A stretch of 64,000 bases of DNA from Schizochytrium sp. TIO01 (GCA_004764695.1 SMSO01000025.1:4380862-4444861), one strand, 5' to 3'. Positions 22,308-32,856 are shown, counted from the first letter of the stretch. The notes: a model not told the origin generated them from the sequence alone. Translations and numbers: made by a program.

Positions 22308-22470
22308 GGGCAACTCGACTTGGGTCTACGCAGCTCTTTCTGACAATATTGGAGCATGAAAATAAATTCATGTGATAATTTCAGTTGAAATATTCGTCTG
22401 ATATTTTCAAATGAAAAAGATAATTTGGGTAGTACCCCAAGAAGAATTTCAAAGCAGCATCTTCTTGACG
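22308..22470. promoter_or_regulatory. Shared upstream region of lpxA and the RBM25-like gene
   Basis: Only about 160 bp separate the two divergent start codons, or about 100 bp if the upstream ATG at 22411 is used. Both promoters must lie here or inside the leaders. The middle is AT-rich (about 22340-22415). No clear TATA box is assignable to either side. Confidence 0.55.
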
Positions 22471-23676
22471 ATGGTTCTCGTCTTCCTCAGTGGATTCGAT
22501 GCGAGACTTTCGGATAAACGTGTGAGTTCGGTCCTGTCATCTTGCGTTCCTGGTCTCTCATGGCATCGGATTGCATCTGCAAGCCTCTCAATCCCTTTTC
22601 ATGACGCCCTTCCCAGTGAAGATGACACCGCGACTCGCTCAACAACAACACCGATCCCGCTCTCAGCCGACGGTGAGCTGTCCGGTGCTGGATTTGCAGA
22701 TGTGCCTTCTTCACCTCTTGCATCGTTCCTCGTCTCCGCTGCGTCTCAAGCAGGTCTTCGAGCCGTTCCGGAGGCTCTTAGCGATGATCCAATTCCTTCA
22801 AATTCGCCTCCTAGCCAATCTCATGACGATGACTCAAGTCCCAAAGACTGCAAGAACGGCTCTGAGGCGTCACCAATGTCTAACGCATGCCCTATGAATG
22901 TTTCAGAGGCCGTGGAGCTACTAAGGAAGGAGTTTGCGGCGAGTAATGGAGCCCTGGATGCCCAAGATGCTCGCAGAGCTCGCGAAGCTCTTGGTTTTGC
23001 AGGGCCGAGCTCAGCGGCAGTCTCTGCTGCTCTGCGGTTAGACCCCAAGCCCGATAGTATGGATGATGTTGTATATGAGGATGTGCGCAATTTCCGCCTT
23101 GCTCAGGCACGCCACGAGGTCTCCGAGGATGAAAAGCGGCGCCGCGAAATCCGTAAAGCTGCGGATGCGTTTCGGAGAGAACGAGATGCACAGAAAACGG
23201 AGAGAGACGCAAAGCGCAGCAAGGCGCGGGCTCAGCAAGGCGCCACGGGAGAAGACGCAGCAGAAGACATTCTTGGTGTTGAAAAGACTAACTCTCAAGA
23301 CCGTTCTCAAGGCAACAAAGCTGAGGCCCAAAACGACATTGAAAAGGACTTTCCAAAAGAAGACAAAAAGGAGGTTAAAAGTGAAGAAGTAGAAGGAGTC
23401 GAGAAGGGGAAAATGGACGATAGCAAGGATGAGAGTGCGAACGAGGCTAAAGACAATAAAGAAAATGAGGAAGAAATGGAGGAGGAGAGGAGGAAGGTTG
23501 TGTGTGGGCAGATGGAGAAGTATCTAGGGGAGCCCGAACCAAAGCTAGTGCAGCACTTGCTGGATTTGTTAAGAAAAGGAGTCGAGAGGGAAGATCTTGT
23601 GAAGGAAGTGAGATCAATCTTGGAAGAGGATGCAGAAGATTGCATCGATGAGCTTTTGCAGATGTTGCAATCTTGA
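22471..23676 (+). CDS. RBM25-like splicing factor (divergent RRM plus C-terminal PWI domain)
   Basis: The start at 22471 is preferred because the RRM-like first strand begins right there (MVLVFLSGFDARLSDKRVSS); an in-frame ATG at 22411 would add 20 residues. The 401-residue product shows RRM-like elements: VFLSGF as strand 1, GLSWHRI matching the LSWKRV of RBM25, and SGAGFADV as a weak RNP1, separated by a low-complexity insertion. A charged Arg/Lys/Glu-rich stretch follows. The last 59 residues (KYLGEPEPKLVQHLLDLLRK to the end) match the PWI fold at the C-terminus of RBM25/Snu71. These proteins bind RNA and link U1 snRNP to splice-site choice in the nucleus. The product is shorter than human RBM25. 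The PWI match is the stronger part of the call. Confidence 0.78.
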   Translation: MVLVFLSGFDARLSDKRVSSVLSSCVPGLSWHRIASASLSIPFHDALPSEDDTATRSTTTPIPLSADGELSGAGFADVPSSPLASFLVSAASQAGLRAVPEALSDDPIPSNSPPSQSHDDDSSPKDCKNGSEASPMSNACPMNVSEAVELLRKEFAASNGALDAQDARRAREALGFAGPSSAAVSAALRLDPKPDSMDDVVYEDVRNFRLAQARHEVSEDEKRRREIRKAADAFRRERDAQKTERDAKRSKARAQQGATGEDAAEDILGVEKTNSQDRSQGNKAEAQNDIEKDFPKEDKKEVKSEEVEGVEKGKMDDSKDESANEAKDNKENEEEMEEERRKVVCGQMEKYLGEPEPKLVQHLLDLLRKGVEREDLVKEVRSILEEDAEDCIDELLQMLQS

Positions 23677-24108
23677 AGGATGCATCTATCGTCCCTCTCT
23701 GAATAAAGTTCTGTCAACGAAAACACAATCAGATGATTAACAAAACTCGCGTCAAGCAGGAACCTAGAAAACTCGGTTAATTTGGTGTGAAGAGCAATGG
23801 AGAACCTCTCATCATGATTGCGATCGATAGGGATCATCCACTCCATTAAACCAGTTTTTGGTGGATCAAGTAAATTGCGACAAACAAACCATGAAAACTA
23901 CTCCACTGCGGTCGAAGGACAAAAAGAAAGACTTGGTGTGCCCATGCGATAGCAAGCGCATTGCCAATTTGACAAAGTCAACAGCCTTGCCATCTCAGAC
24001 TCTTTTTTGCTGCGTCTAACAGCAGATGGTCATATAGCACTTTTAAAAAATTGTCTATCTAACTTAAACTAAAACACATGCCATTTATTCCAATGTATAC
24101 TTCTGGTA
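23677..24108. other. Intergenic region between convergent genes
   Basis: It holds the 3' regions of the RBM25-like gene and of the TSEN54 gene, including AATAAA-like words just after 23700. No gene seen. Confidence 0.6.
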
Positions 24109-25152
24109 TTAGGAAGATGTCTTAGCTGTGACATCTTCAATAACAATGGGATCAGTGACCTTTTGGACGGTCTCAACATCAGTACTAGCAACAGCGGTTT
24201 CAACAGCAGGGGGGGTGTTCTCTGCGATAGCAGCAGCAGCGGGAATGACAGCAACGTTCAAATTTTTTTCGTCCACGGCAGGCTTGACGGCTGTAGCTGC
24301 CGATATATCTTGCAACTCGTAATCTTCCACCTGCACGAACGACACAGCCTGGCCATCAAAGATAGCCACTCGTAACTTGGTGCCCTCAGCGTCACAGGCT
24401 CGAGAAAGCGCTCGCATCGCCATTACTGATGGCATGCGGTCAGCAGGCCTCGAAGTTGCCACCCTGAAGTTTGGTACTCCTCGCGCAGATACGCTAAAAT
24501 TTGTTGTTTGGGGTGAGTACACATCATACCTGAGCTCCACACCGCCAGCAAAATCCTCCAAAGCCATCATCGCCTCAACCTCAGCCCCATCTGCAACCTC
24601 AGTTCGTTCGAACCACAGCTCTGCAGGTGGAGATGCCCACGTATCTCTACCCACGCGAAAAACGTTGAATCTGAGTTTCTTGAGTGCTACAAATGCATAA
24701 TAGTCGACCAGGGCTACGTTGTGTGTATCCAGAGCTCCGTAAGCAACTCCATACGCCTCCTCGAGGTCCATAATTTTGCACACATCAGTATTTGCGGGGG
24801 TACCTTCGGAAGATGTTCCTGAGGAGTCTGTGGCAGAATTTGTGGGCTCTTCAGGGCCCTTTTTAAGGTCCACTAGCATCGCAAGGTCGGCTTCGCCTTC
24901 GCTCACGAGGAAAGCGGTTTCTTCAGGCCACAGCCACTTGACACCTTTCCTGGAGAATCCCATACGGTTCACATGCTTCCCGCGCTCCTCACAGACTCTT
25001 GCAAGTCCTCTCGAACCGTGCCACAGTAGAAGAGGCACCTTCTCGCGTCGCAGATCTTCGTTCACGATGCCCACACCACCCGTGCGCCTACGCTTGATTC
25101 CATGATTGCCATCTTCGCACTCTGCAGCTCGCTTGCTTGTGGCCTCGCTCAT
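24109..25152 (-). CDS. TSEN54: tRNA-splicing endonuclease subunit Sen54
   Basis: The ATG at 25152 starts a 347-residue product. Residues 55-90 carry the Sen54 N-terminal signature (RMGFSRKGVKWLWPEETAFL), equivalent to the GxxxxGxxWLxPEEALYLxE of TSEN54. A low-complexity spacer (98-125) follows, then the domain continues with EEAYGVAYGAL and YYAFVALKKLRFNVFR. A C-terminal domain at about 205-284 (LRYDVYSPQ ... FVQVEDYELQD) matches the Sen54 C-terminal region, and an Ala/Thr/Val-rich tail follows. Sen54 is a structural subunit of the heterotetramer that cuts introns from pre-tRNAs, pairing with catalytic Sen2; it has no catalytic residues of its own. Its presence implies that intron-containing tRNAs exist in this organism even though protein genes here have few introns. 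Confidence 0.88.
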   Translation of the reverse strand: MSEATSKRAAECEDGNHGIKRRRTGGVGIVNEDLRREKVPLLLWHGSRGLARVCEERGKHVNRMGFSRKGVKWLWPEETAFLVSEGEADLAMLVDLKKGPEEPTNSATDSSGTSSEGTPANTDVCKIMDLEEAYGVAYGALDTHNVALVDYYAFVALKKLRFNVFRVGRDTWASPPAELWFERTEVADGAEVEAMMALEDFAGGVELRYDVYSPQTTNFSVSARGVPNFRVATSRPADRMPSVMAMRALSRACDAEGTKLRVAIFDGQAVSFVQVEDYELQDISAATAVKPAVDEKNLNVAVIPAAAAIAENTPPAVETAVASTDVETVQKVTDPIVIEDVTAKTSS

Positions 25153-25785
25153 GGTGCCGCAAGGAGACGGAAACCCGGTCTTAAGGAGCCTTTCTTGTTA
25201 TGTTTCAGTGTGGTACTTCGATGATGATTGATCGCCACATGCAGATTGTTGATTGTTAATGGTGGGGCAAAAATGAAGAGCTTTATTTAGTTAGTACCCT
25301 GGGTACCCATTTATTTTGTAGGTAGTAGGGTGCCTACTACCGTGGTAAGTAAATACAAATGTCATCCCTAATACAGCACAAATGACGATGCCATCAAGTT
25401 ATCCTTTTCATCTAACACTGGGGGACGATGATATAATCTAACTTCTAAAAAATCGGTTCGTCCGACAAAGAATGCATGAAAGCAAGTCTTGAAAAGTGCG
25501 TTAAGGGGCGTCTGCAAATTAGTATGCGCCTATCCTGGTCATTAGTGTCAGGTCGAAGAAGACAATATGATTATCTGGAAATAGAGAAAGGACAAAGGGA
25601 ATCAAAAAGAGGATAAATGAAAACGTAGCATATGGCCTCACGGACGACTGAATGCATGCAAAGGTTGTCACATATGAGATTTGGTTTCGAGTAAGGAAGA
25701 CAAAATATACATTGGAGAAAGAAAAGATGGATAAATTGACAGGGAAAGAAAAAAAAAGCTATGCAGACTACACCAACCTATACAA
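25153..25785. other. Intergenic region with two short dyads
   Basis: It is upstream of TSEN54 and downstream of the TPS/TPP gene. It contains GTACCC-T-GGGTAC at 25294-25306 and GGTAGTA-GGGTGCC-TACTACC at 25321-25341. These palindromes lie 140-190 bp upstream of the TSEN54 start and could be promoter elements; this is unproven. No gene seen. Confidence 0.5.
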
Positions 25786-28700
25786 TTAAAAGGTAATGCC
25801 AGCATCATCCTCATCGTCATTGGCAACTAAATCGAGATAGTCCAGAGCGCTGGTGGAGGTTGGCTGAGACACATCAAGAGAAAAGTATTCCGAAAGAGCA
25901 GGCATGGACGCACTTGCCATACCACGCTTAGGCGGAAGGCTCGCCTGCGGTGGCATGGCAGTCATTTCTGGTCTACGAAGGTCCAAGTAAGACTGATGAT
26001 GCTTGGCAGCTGAAGCAGCAATCGCAGCAGCATGGCCCATATGACTATCAGCCTCATCTTCCGAGGTTGCACCATCAAAAGACTCACCTCGCTCCTCATG
26101 GGGCTCAATGTCGTCCATATCCTCAACTTTGTCCTCACGGATTGTAGTCACAGGTCCATGAGACTGAAAAGAATGCGAAGGCAGAGCTGTGTAAGACTCA
26201 TAGGTTCGGCGACTGCGGTCTTGCAAGTGAGGAGAGCTTGGACCCAACATGTCACCCATAGAACGAGAACCACGACTCTTGCTTGAGACTCTGGCCAAAA
26301 ACTCCAGTACACTCTGAACCTCCTCTACATCATTGACGAAGTACTGCGCCACAGATGGCTTCTCACCCACAACACAGGTAAACAAATCACCCTTCCATGG
26401 CTCGATTGGAGTTCTTGAGTGGTGACGCAAAAGAGGGTGCGGAGGCGGAGGCGAGTCCGTACCAATACTCGAGGTTGCGGCATCCTCTCCACCTTGTTTC
26501 TTATCAGAATCTTGTTGAGCATCATCCTGGTTGAAGCTAGAGCCACGCTCACGACCCAAGATGCTGTGCGCAAGCATTTGAATTGAAGAACCAAATACAG
26601 AGTCATTGCGAGTAAATTTACCAAGCAGATCCTCACGACCGTTCGCATGCAACTCGTGGAAAAACTCAAACATTGCCTCGTCAGCAATATCATCACCAAT
26701 ACACAAAACGAAGTCGGGCAAGTCGTCCGTAGCTCCATAGACCATGTCCAGAATGTGGGCTACTGCATTTCCCTTGTCGATACCTTGAGGGCACACTTCC
26801 ACATACCCCTTACCTGAGACGACCTCAATAGGAAAGGCCTTCAAAACACCATGCAAATGGTCCTGCAGCTCTGAAGCTTGCAATGCAGCAAACTCAGGTT
26901 CGGCGTCTCGAAACTGCCACACGATCGAAGAACCCTTGCGTTCAATGTATGTACCATCAGTACGCTGTGTGTACACATCCATGATCTGTTCACTGAGATC
27001 CATCCAGCTTGAATCAAAGACATCGGACAAAGTGATCCATTCCCGCATCAACGTATCCTGCACTCGGCGGAAATCAGCCCCGGTGCGACTCCGATGTGAG
27101 GGGCGCGTCTCTTGACTGTCTGAGCTCGAGCTACGCGCACGACGCCGACCCATCTGATGGCGAGGAGGCGCATGGAGCAAGTCACTTCCGGAAGTGCCTG
27201 AAACCAAGGGAGGTGTGACGGTGCTGCGCTGCTTTGGGTATATCTCCCCGGAGTCTTCTGACGCTGGAACAGATGCAGATGAGCGCATGCGATCCGGAAG
27301 GCTGTAGAAGCAGCCATGTTCTGCAGTTAAACCAATGTTCGGAATATCTGCAAAAGCAGCTTCTACCTCCTGACGCTCCCGACCTGACACAATAAACACA
27401 TTGTTACGTGGATCTTCCAGCAACATTTTCAGTGATCGAATCATGCCCGAGGCAGGCACAATGGCCTCGCCCTTGGGGCGGTAGCGGAACTCAAACTTGT
27501 GACGAAGGGTACTCTCGTCCACACCTTCCTGCGGAATTGCATCATCAGATACAGTCGTACCACCATAGTCTAGCACAATGAGTCGAGACTCTGCGGCACG
27601 GTAAGCATCCATCATTATGTCATCAGTGAGATGTTGGAAGTTCGGGCGGAATTCTACAGCACGGAATTGTAACCCAAGACCAAGGCCATCAGGAGTAAGG
27701 CCTTCATGCTTGCCCTCTGAAGACATTGGGCGGGCTGTCTTGATATCCGTTAGTACGCGCAAAGCCCACCCGGTCTCATCATGGTTTATAACATATCGAA
27801 GTGCCGCTGCATGCCGAGCTTGACGTTCCTCAGGATCCATGCTGAGAGCTGACTGTATAGATTCCACAACTTCGTTATCACGCCAAGGATTGCAGCGCAA
27901 GCTACCAGGAAGTACGCGAAAGGCAGCTGTGAATTCAGAGAGGACCAACGATGAGTGTGTGCGGATCTGACGAACCTCCTCACTGACCTCAGGGCTGTTT
28001 GCCAAGGCAGTCCAAGGCCCGCTCTTAAGGGTAGCACGCTCATCAGTAACTACGGTGTACTCAAAGGCACTCAAACCCAAACCAGAACGCAGAGGTGTAA
28101 TCATAAGGATATCAGCAATGGAAAATAAAGCCAGACGGTCTTCGAAACTAGACGAAGACCACTCCACTAGAACGACAGCCGGTCGCTTGCCAGGCGGGCG
28201 CGGAAAACTACGATTGATACGACGAGCAAGCTCACGGACAATATGCAATACCTCTCGAGATTCTTCTGACTCTTGCCGGGTGTGAACTAGCACTTGCAAA
28301 AGGCATAAACGATCTAGCCAAGGTGACTTTTTGCTCCGCTCCAGCTCAAGTAGCTTCTCATAAGACACCAGCTTGAAGTGAATGCCCCGTAAGAATTCAA
28401 TATCATCTAGACCCGCAATGATCACTTGATCGGCGTTGAGCCAATCTGTGTGACTACCGTGATTGGTTGTGGAAGAAGCTCCAGAGAAAGCTGCAGAGCC
28501 TTGCGCCGAGAGTTGCTGCCGCTGTGGATCTTGTGCAGACGAAGGAGGGAGCAAAGGAGGCTTGCCGTCTACAGGAACCTTTTCCTCGACGAACATAGTT
28601 TGCGAACCGCTTGGGGCGGGGTAAGGTACTATACAAGCTCGCAACATTGCGTATGCCTTGGCCGATACTGCGTCAGAACGAAGTTTGTTACGCACCATCG

Positions 28701-30174
28701 CAGCTTCAATGCCTCCATGACAAACCGTAATAAGCACACGGCGGCCTTGGTAGTCAACAGTGAGTACACCATGGCGGTCGTTTTCATTACCATCATGAGG
28801 AATTCCCAGAATCCGATGACAGCATGAAAGAAAGGGTCTTGCATACTCGTACAAGTGAAAACCGATCTGGTCAGCATTGAGCATCCCAATAAGGAGCTCA
28901 TCACGGACAGATAATGTACGAAAAATCTCTGACGAAGGAAATGGTGAGTGGATAAACAGTCCAATTGGCGGTTTGCGGCGCTTCAGGCGCCGGGCCAGCA
29001 TTGAAGGAAGTAAAAGCAGCTCATAACCGTGTACCCAAATAAGATCTGTGTCTTGATACTCTTCCACACAAATACCTAAAAAGGCCTGATTCACCTCTCG
29101 ATACGCTTGCCAGGAAGCCTCGTGCAGCTTAGCATTCCACCACCGAGTAGGAAGAGGACCATACACGTCAACCTGATGGTGAAAGAGTTTGCGGAGAGTA
29201 TCATAACAGAACAAATAATGAAGTCTAGCAATCTCTTCGTCAAGAAAAACAGGAACACAACGAAACCTTGAAAGAGCAGCACGAAGACCCGAACGTTCAT
29301 GGGGCTGAACAGGTGGCTCAATATTAGGGACACCAATGTACACAACGCGCATGTAATCTGCGGCTGACTTCTTCTTGCGCGAGAGCAGGGTTGACTCATT
29401 CCATTCAATGATCCAATCTTGTGCGCCAGATTCTGAATCTGAGCGCTCACGCGTATACTTGGTGTCAAGGTTAGAGTCTGAGGATCGAGAAGAACTCATA
29501 GAAGAAACTGACGTGGATAAGTTGGGCGATGGGGAAGGTCTGGAGAAGCTGCCGATGAATTCACTACGGGATGAATCACCTCTGCTTGTGCTAGGTGTGT
29601 CACCTTCGGGAGAAGATGGAGGTCTAATGTTACTGCGCTGAATTTTTACAGGCAGAAAATGGCTTACAACCATGACACCGTCTGTGGACTCCAAGTCCAG
29701 ACCTTTGCGTCGCTTCTCTCGGTGTGACATTCGCTCCTGGTTATCACTTGATTGTTGACGCGTAGGGAGCTTGTGCTGGGTGGATCGAAATCTTGAGGCA
29801 CTACTTTGGTCATCGTCTTCGTCACCGCCGTCGGTGCGATTATCCGTTCCCGGAATTTGCAAAATATCATTGATTGTGGTTGGGCTCTCTACAAAGAGTT
29901 TGCGCGACTCCCCGTCAGGAAGCTCCTCCCAGCGGGATAACTCGCCACCACTTAGAATGCAGTAGCGATATGAAATGGTCTGATCGGGTGGGAGTGGAAT
30001 GGGCTGCGCCGTATACCATTCGGGGAAAACGTCCGGATCTGTCACGAGCTGGACACCGTATCTATGGTCTCCAGATCCTAGTGCTGCAACATCACCCACT
30101 AAGCATATGGTCTCGCCACGTTCTAGTGGTGCAACCACATTGAAGCTTACACCGACAACGTCTCCACGACCCAT
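25786..30174 (-). CDS. CBM20-TPS-TPP fusion, class II-like trehalose-phosphate synthase/phosphatase with altered active sites
   Basis: The ATG at 30174 starts a 1462-residue product. Residues 1-108 form a CBM20 starch-binding domain (FNVVAPLERGETICLVGDVA, then YRYCILSGG). After a Ser-rich linker, a GT20 synthase fold spans about 275-815 (FIHSPFPSSEIFRTLSVRDE at 408-427). A HAD-type phosphatase fold spans about 860-1320 with VFIVSGRER, GIDKGNA and CIGDDIADEAMF. A long disordered C-terminal tail follows. Key synthase residues differ from active OtsA/Tps1: the VHDYHL motif is VHGYEL (Gly383, Glu385), the sugar-phosphate-binding Arg and Lys are Asp591 and Arg596 (LDDIEFLRG, as in plant class II TPS), and RDG is RSG (697). 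Phosphatase motif DxDGT is DYGGT (Gly871). Both activities are therefore doubtful; a regulatory, sugar-sensing role like plant TPS5-11, possibly tied to starch, is inferred. Confidence 0.93.
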   Translation of the reverse strand: MGRGDVVGVSFNVVAPLERGETICLVGDVAALGSGDHRYGVQLVTDPDVFPEWYTAQPIPLPPDQTISYRYCILSGGELSRWEELPDGESRKLFVESPTTINDILQIPGTDNRTDGGDEDDDQSSASRFRSTQHKLPTRQQSSDNQERMSHREKRRKGLDLESTDGVMVVSHFLPVKIQRSNIRPPSSPEGDTPSTSRGDSSRSEFIGSFSRPSPSPNLSTSVSSMSSSRSSDSNLDTKYTRERSDSESGAQDWIIEWNESTLLSRKKKSAADYMRVVYIGVPNIEPPVQPHERSGLRAALSRFRCVPVFLDEEIARLHYLFCYDTLRKLFHHQVDVYGPLPTRWWNAKLHEASWQAYREVNQAFLGICVEEYQDTDLIWVHGYELLLLPSMLARRLKRRKPPIGLFIHSPFPSSEIFRTLSVRDELLIGMLNADQIGFHLYEYARPFLSCCHRILGIPHDGNENDRHGVLTVDYQGRRVLITVCHGGIEAAMVRNKLRSDAVSAKAYAMLRACIVPYPAPSGSQTMFVEEKVPVDGKPPLLPPSSAQDPQRQQLSAQGSAAFSGASSTTNHGSHTDWLNADQVIIAGLDDIEFLRGIHFKLVSYEKLLELERSKKSPWLDRLCLLQVLVHTRQESEESREVLHIVRELARRINRSFPRPPGKRPAVVLVEWSSSSFEDRLALFSIADILMITPLRSGLGLSAFEYTVVTDERATLKSGPWTALANSPEVSEEVRQIRTHSSLVLSEFTAAFRVLPGSLRCNPWRDNEVVESIQSALSMDPEERQARHAAALRYVINHDETGWALRVLTDIKTARPMSSEGKHEGLTPDGLGLGLQFRAVEFRPNFQHLTDDIMMDAYRAAESRLIVLDYGGTTVSDDAIPQEGVDESTLRHKFEFRYRPKGEAIVPASGMIRSLKMLLEDPRNNVFIVSGRERQEVEAAFADIPNIGLTAEHGCFYSLPDRMRSSASVPASEDSGEIYPKQRSTVTPPLVSGTSGSDLLHAPPRHQMGRRRARSSSSDSQETRPSHRSRTGADFRRVQDTLMREWITLSDVFDSSWMDLSEQIMDVYTQRTDGTYIERKGSSIVWQFRDAEPEFAALQASELQDHLHGVLKAFPIEVVSGKGYVEVCPQGIDKGNAVAHILDMVYGATDDLPDFVLCIGDDIADEAMFEFFHELHANGREDLLGKFTRNDSVFGSSIQMLAHSILGRERGSSFNQDDAQQDSDKKQGGEDAATSSIGTDSPPPPHPLLRHHSRTPIEPWKGDLFTCVVGEKPSVAQYFVNDVEEVQSVLEFLARVSSKSRGSRSMGDMLGPSSPHLQDRSRRTYESYTALPSHSFQSHGPVTTIREDKVEDMDDIEPHEERGESFDGATSEDEADSHMGHAAAIAASAAKHHQSYLDLRRPEMTAMPPQASLPPKRGMASASMPALSEYFSLDVSQPTSTSALDYLDLVANDDEDDAGITF

Positions 30175-31569
30175 TTTGTATTTGCCTTGTCAACTGCTTA
30201 TGAACCCAACGATTATATTATATGTATGTATAAAAAGAAAAGAGGCCAAAGAAGCCTGTGTGAACCGACGCTGACGTAAGAATGTAATAAATTAATATTT
30301 TCAAACTCTGCTCCCAAGCCCTCGCAACAGATGTGCCAGGATTTAAATAAGGGAACGAAGAATCAGCTCCAGATGTCAGCCTACTCCCTTCGCAACCTGA
30401 GAGCTTCTCGCAGTTGCAGGTGGTAGGTAAGGTAAAGTGCGAACGGATTAAAATAAAGAAATCTTGCGACCTCTAAATTGCAGTTCTCCACCAAAAAAAA
30501 AAGCCAGAAAGAATCTTATTCTCAGAGGCTTTCTAATCAGTTCGCCAAGTGTCTTAGCAAGTCACCAAATTCGTTGTTTCTGAGCCGCTTCAATCTACAT
30601 GCACATCCCGCACAGGTCGGTCCTGCAACTGCAACTTTCGTATCTAAAGAATTCCTGTTACAGCTTCAAACTTCAGCAGGACCAGGCCAGCCTTGGAGGT
30701 CCAGACCTCTCACGAGAGTTTCCAGCTCGCGACCCCCTCGCCTTCAACGTGTCCTCGCGAGCGCCAAAATACGTATTTGATCAGGCTCTGACCTCTGTTC
30801 TGTATGGCTATAAACGAGCAGTGCCCCTCTATATTATTATCAGTGAATTACGCGCTCTGCGGAAACTCGAGTCGGCGAGTCCAGCCGGATGCGCTCTCCG
30901 GCGTCTCTGAGGCGGGAGCACGGCTTGCGGGTGGTTCCCTACGGCAGGCGGCGGCTCCGGTCTTCTCCCCGCTGCCTCGCAGCTCCTGGCGGGCGAGAGC
31001 GAGGGCCTGCGGCGCGCGCTTCGACGGATCGATCGACGATATCGCTTTGTTTCTCTTCTCCTCTTTCTCTCTCTTCAGTTCAAATGATCCTAACTTCAAA
31101 TCAATATCAACAAACAAACATTCAAAAACCCAAAGAATTCTTACCCTCTACCACTCACCTACGCACCGCTAAGCCGCCGAAATCATCCAGAGCCTTTTTC
31201 TCCTCCAAAGCAAAGTCAGAAATCGACTTTCGCCAATGACTTATCCGACGTATACTCCACTTTCGGTCTCTATTCTCTACTGTACCAAACCCCAATTGTC
31301 TATTCACCTCAACTTCAGACCTCCACTGACGCATTCCATCCTATCTACTACATACATATATATATACTCTCCTCCTATATATATGTATATATATATCGCT
31401 TATGATCCTCGCTCTCAGAGGCGCCCCCCTATAACCCACTTGCGCGCCCATTCTTCACTTGCAGGGCGCCTATAACTCACTTCGCGGCCGCTATACTTCA
31501 CTTTGCGCGGAGTGTTCCACTGTGCGCCCTTGCCGCAAAAAGCCGAGGAGCATTTTCCTTCTTCGCCGG

Positions 31570-31574
<5 letters not shown>

Positions 31575-31615
<41 letters not shown>
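31575..31615. repeat. (CT)n microsatellite
   Basis: About twenty uninterrupted CT units inside a GC-rich block. Confidence 0.95.
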
Positions 31616-31618
<3 letters not shown>

Positions 31619-31800
31619 GGTTCTCTGCGGCCTGCTCCAAGCCCGGGTCCAGCGCTTCGCAGGGCCCTCCTGCCCGGGACCCCGCGTCCCTCCGCGGCTT
31701 TTGCCCTGTATTCGGCCTCCATCTCCGCTCCTTCGCGTCAATTTCCAATGCTTTTCATTGGTTCATCGTTTCTAAGAAAGATACACACATACAAACTCCA

Positions 31801-31880
31801 ACTTTAATTAATTACTTAATTAATTAATTTAATTAATTGATTAATTTATTTATTACTTAACTAATTAAGCAATTACTTAA
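31801..31880. repeat. TTAA/TTAATTAA-rich tract
   Basis: About 80 bases composed almost entirely of TTAAT and ACTTAAT words. Similar ACTTA-type words occur at about 1500-1600. Confidence 0.85.
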
Positions 31881-32856
31881 TTGCCTACGATTGCTTTTCC
31901 TTTTTCGCTCCTTTGTAGGACTATTAACAGCACCCGTAGGACAGTCCTATAGTTAACGGTAGTCGCCTCGCCCGGAGAGGCTCCGGCAACGACCAAAAAG
32001 AACGCCGCGTCACAGCCCGCGGTACCGTTCTGTTGGAGGAACGGCAGAATGGAACGCACGCCGCGGCGAAGGAGCAGTGAGAGATCCTAGGGAGGACTCT
32101 TAGGAGAAGGTTGTGCATAGTATTGGTATTGGTATTGTTGAGGGTCGTGGCCTGGGCTCTTTGGGTTCAGGATGGAGATCTTGAAGATGGCGAGAGACAT
32201 GGAGGGTAGAAAGTCGGGGTTACGAGAGGGTGTGTGGAATTGGCTTATGGGATAGATTAATAATTTTGGAGGCTCTCTTTTTTTTTTTTTGGGGGGGGGG
32301 GAAGTGGAGTGATGGTAAAGTTCTGAGATTCTGTGGATGAATTTCTTGTATCAGATCTCGGAGGCGCTGATTTGATGAGCCTGTAGCGATCTCACACCAC
32401 TCCACTGCAATGGTTCTGGTTGAAGGGTGGACATGTGGGGTCTGGACGAAGGAAAACGATTTAAAACTCAGCTTAAAGGCGTGGTGGACAAGAATGTAAA
32501 CAAGATCCTCCTGATTTTAAGGTCTTACAAGAGTCTTTGCAGCAAGAGAGCGAGCAGCTTTGCAGTCAGGTGCTAGAGGACAGAACAGCGTGGCAGCACC
32601 TCTGATAAACCTGGCTAGAGAAAAAGCTGAAAGAAGTATACACAAACCATAGGCTTAAGGCTTCACACCCAAAGTGGGGACATAAAGCGCCACGCAAAGA
32701 CAAACACGGCATGCATTAATGAGTATAATAATTCATAAATCACTGTGTTAAGGAGTCAACTTTGTGAGTGCATAAAGAGAAGGATCACAGTGCATTTGAA
32801 TTCGATCGATTGAGCGAGACAAGAGAGAAAAAGGTTGCAGGTTAAGTAAGCTAAAT

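Larger units (their letters stand above)
30175..32856. other. Intergenic, GC-rich blocks and microsatellites
   Basis: The left end is the promoter region of the TPS/TPP gene. GC-rich blocks at about 30.6-31.05 kb and 31.4-31.75 kb flank AT-rich DNA with TATA runs near 31370-31400. A CT microsatellite and a TTAA-rich tract are listed separately; a T/G homopolymer junction lies at 32278-32302. Overlapping ORFs of 60-122 codons on both strands are low-complexity translations. No gene recognised. Confidence 0.55.

Noticed and set aside
31415-31827. Ser/Leu- and Arg/Glu-rich ORFs on both strands
   Set aside because: Translations of the (CT)n microsatellite and flanking GC-rich DNA.
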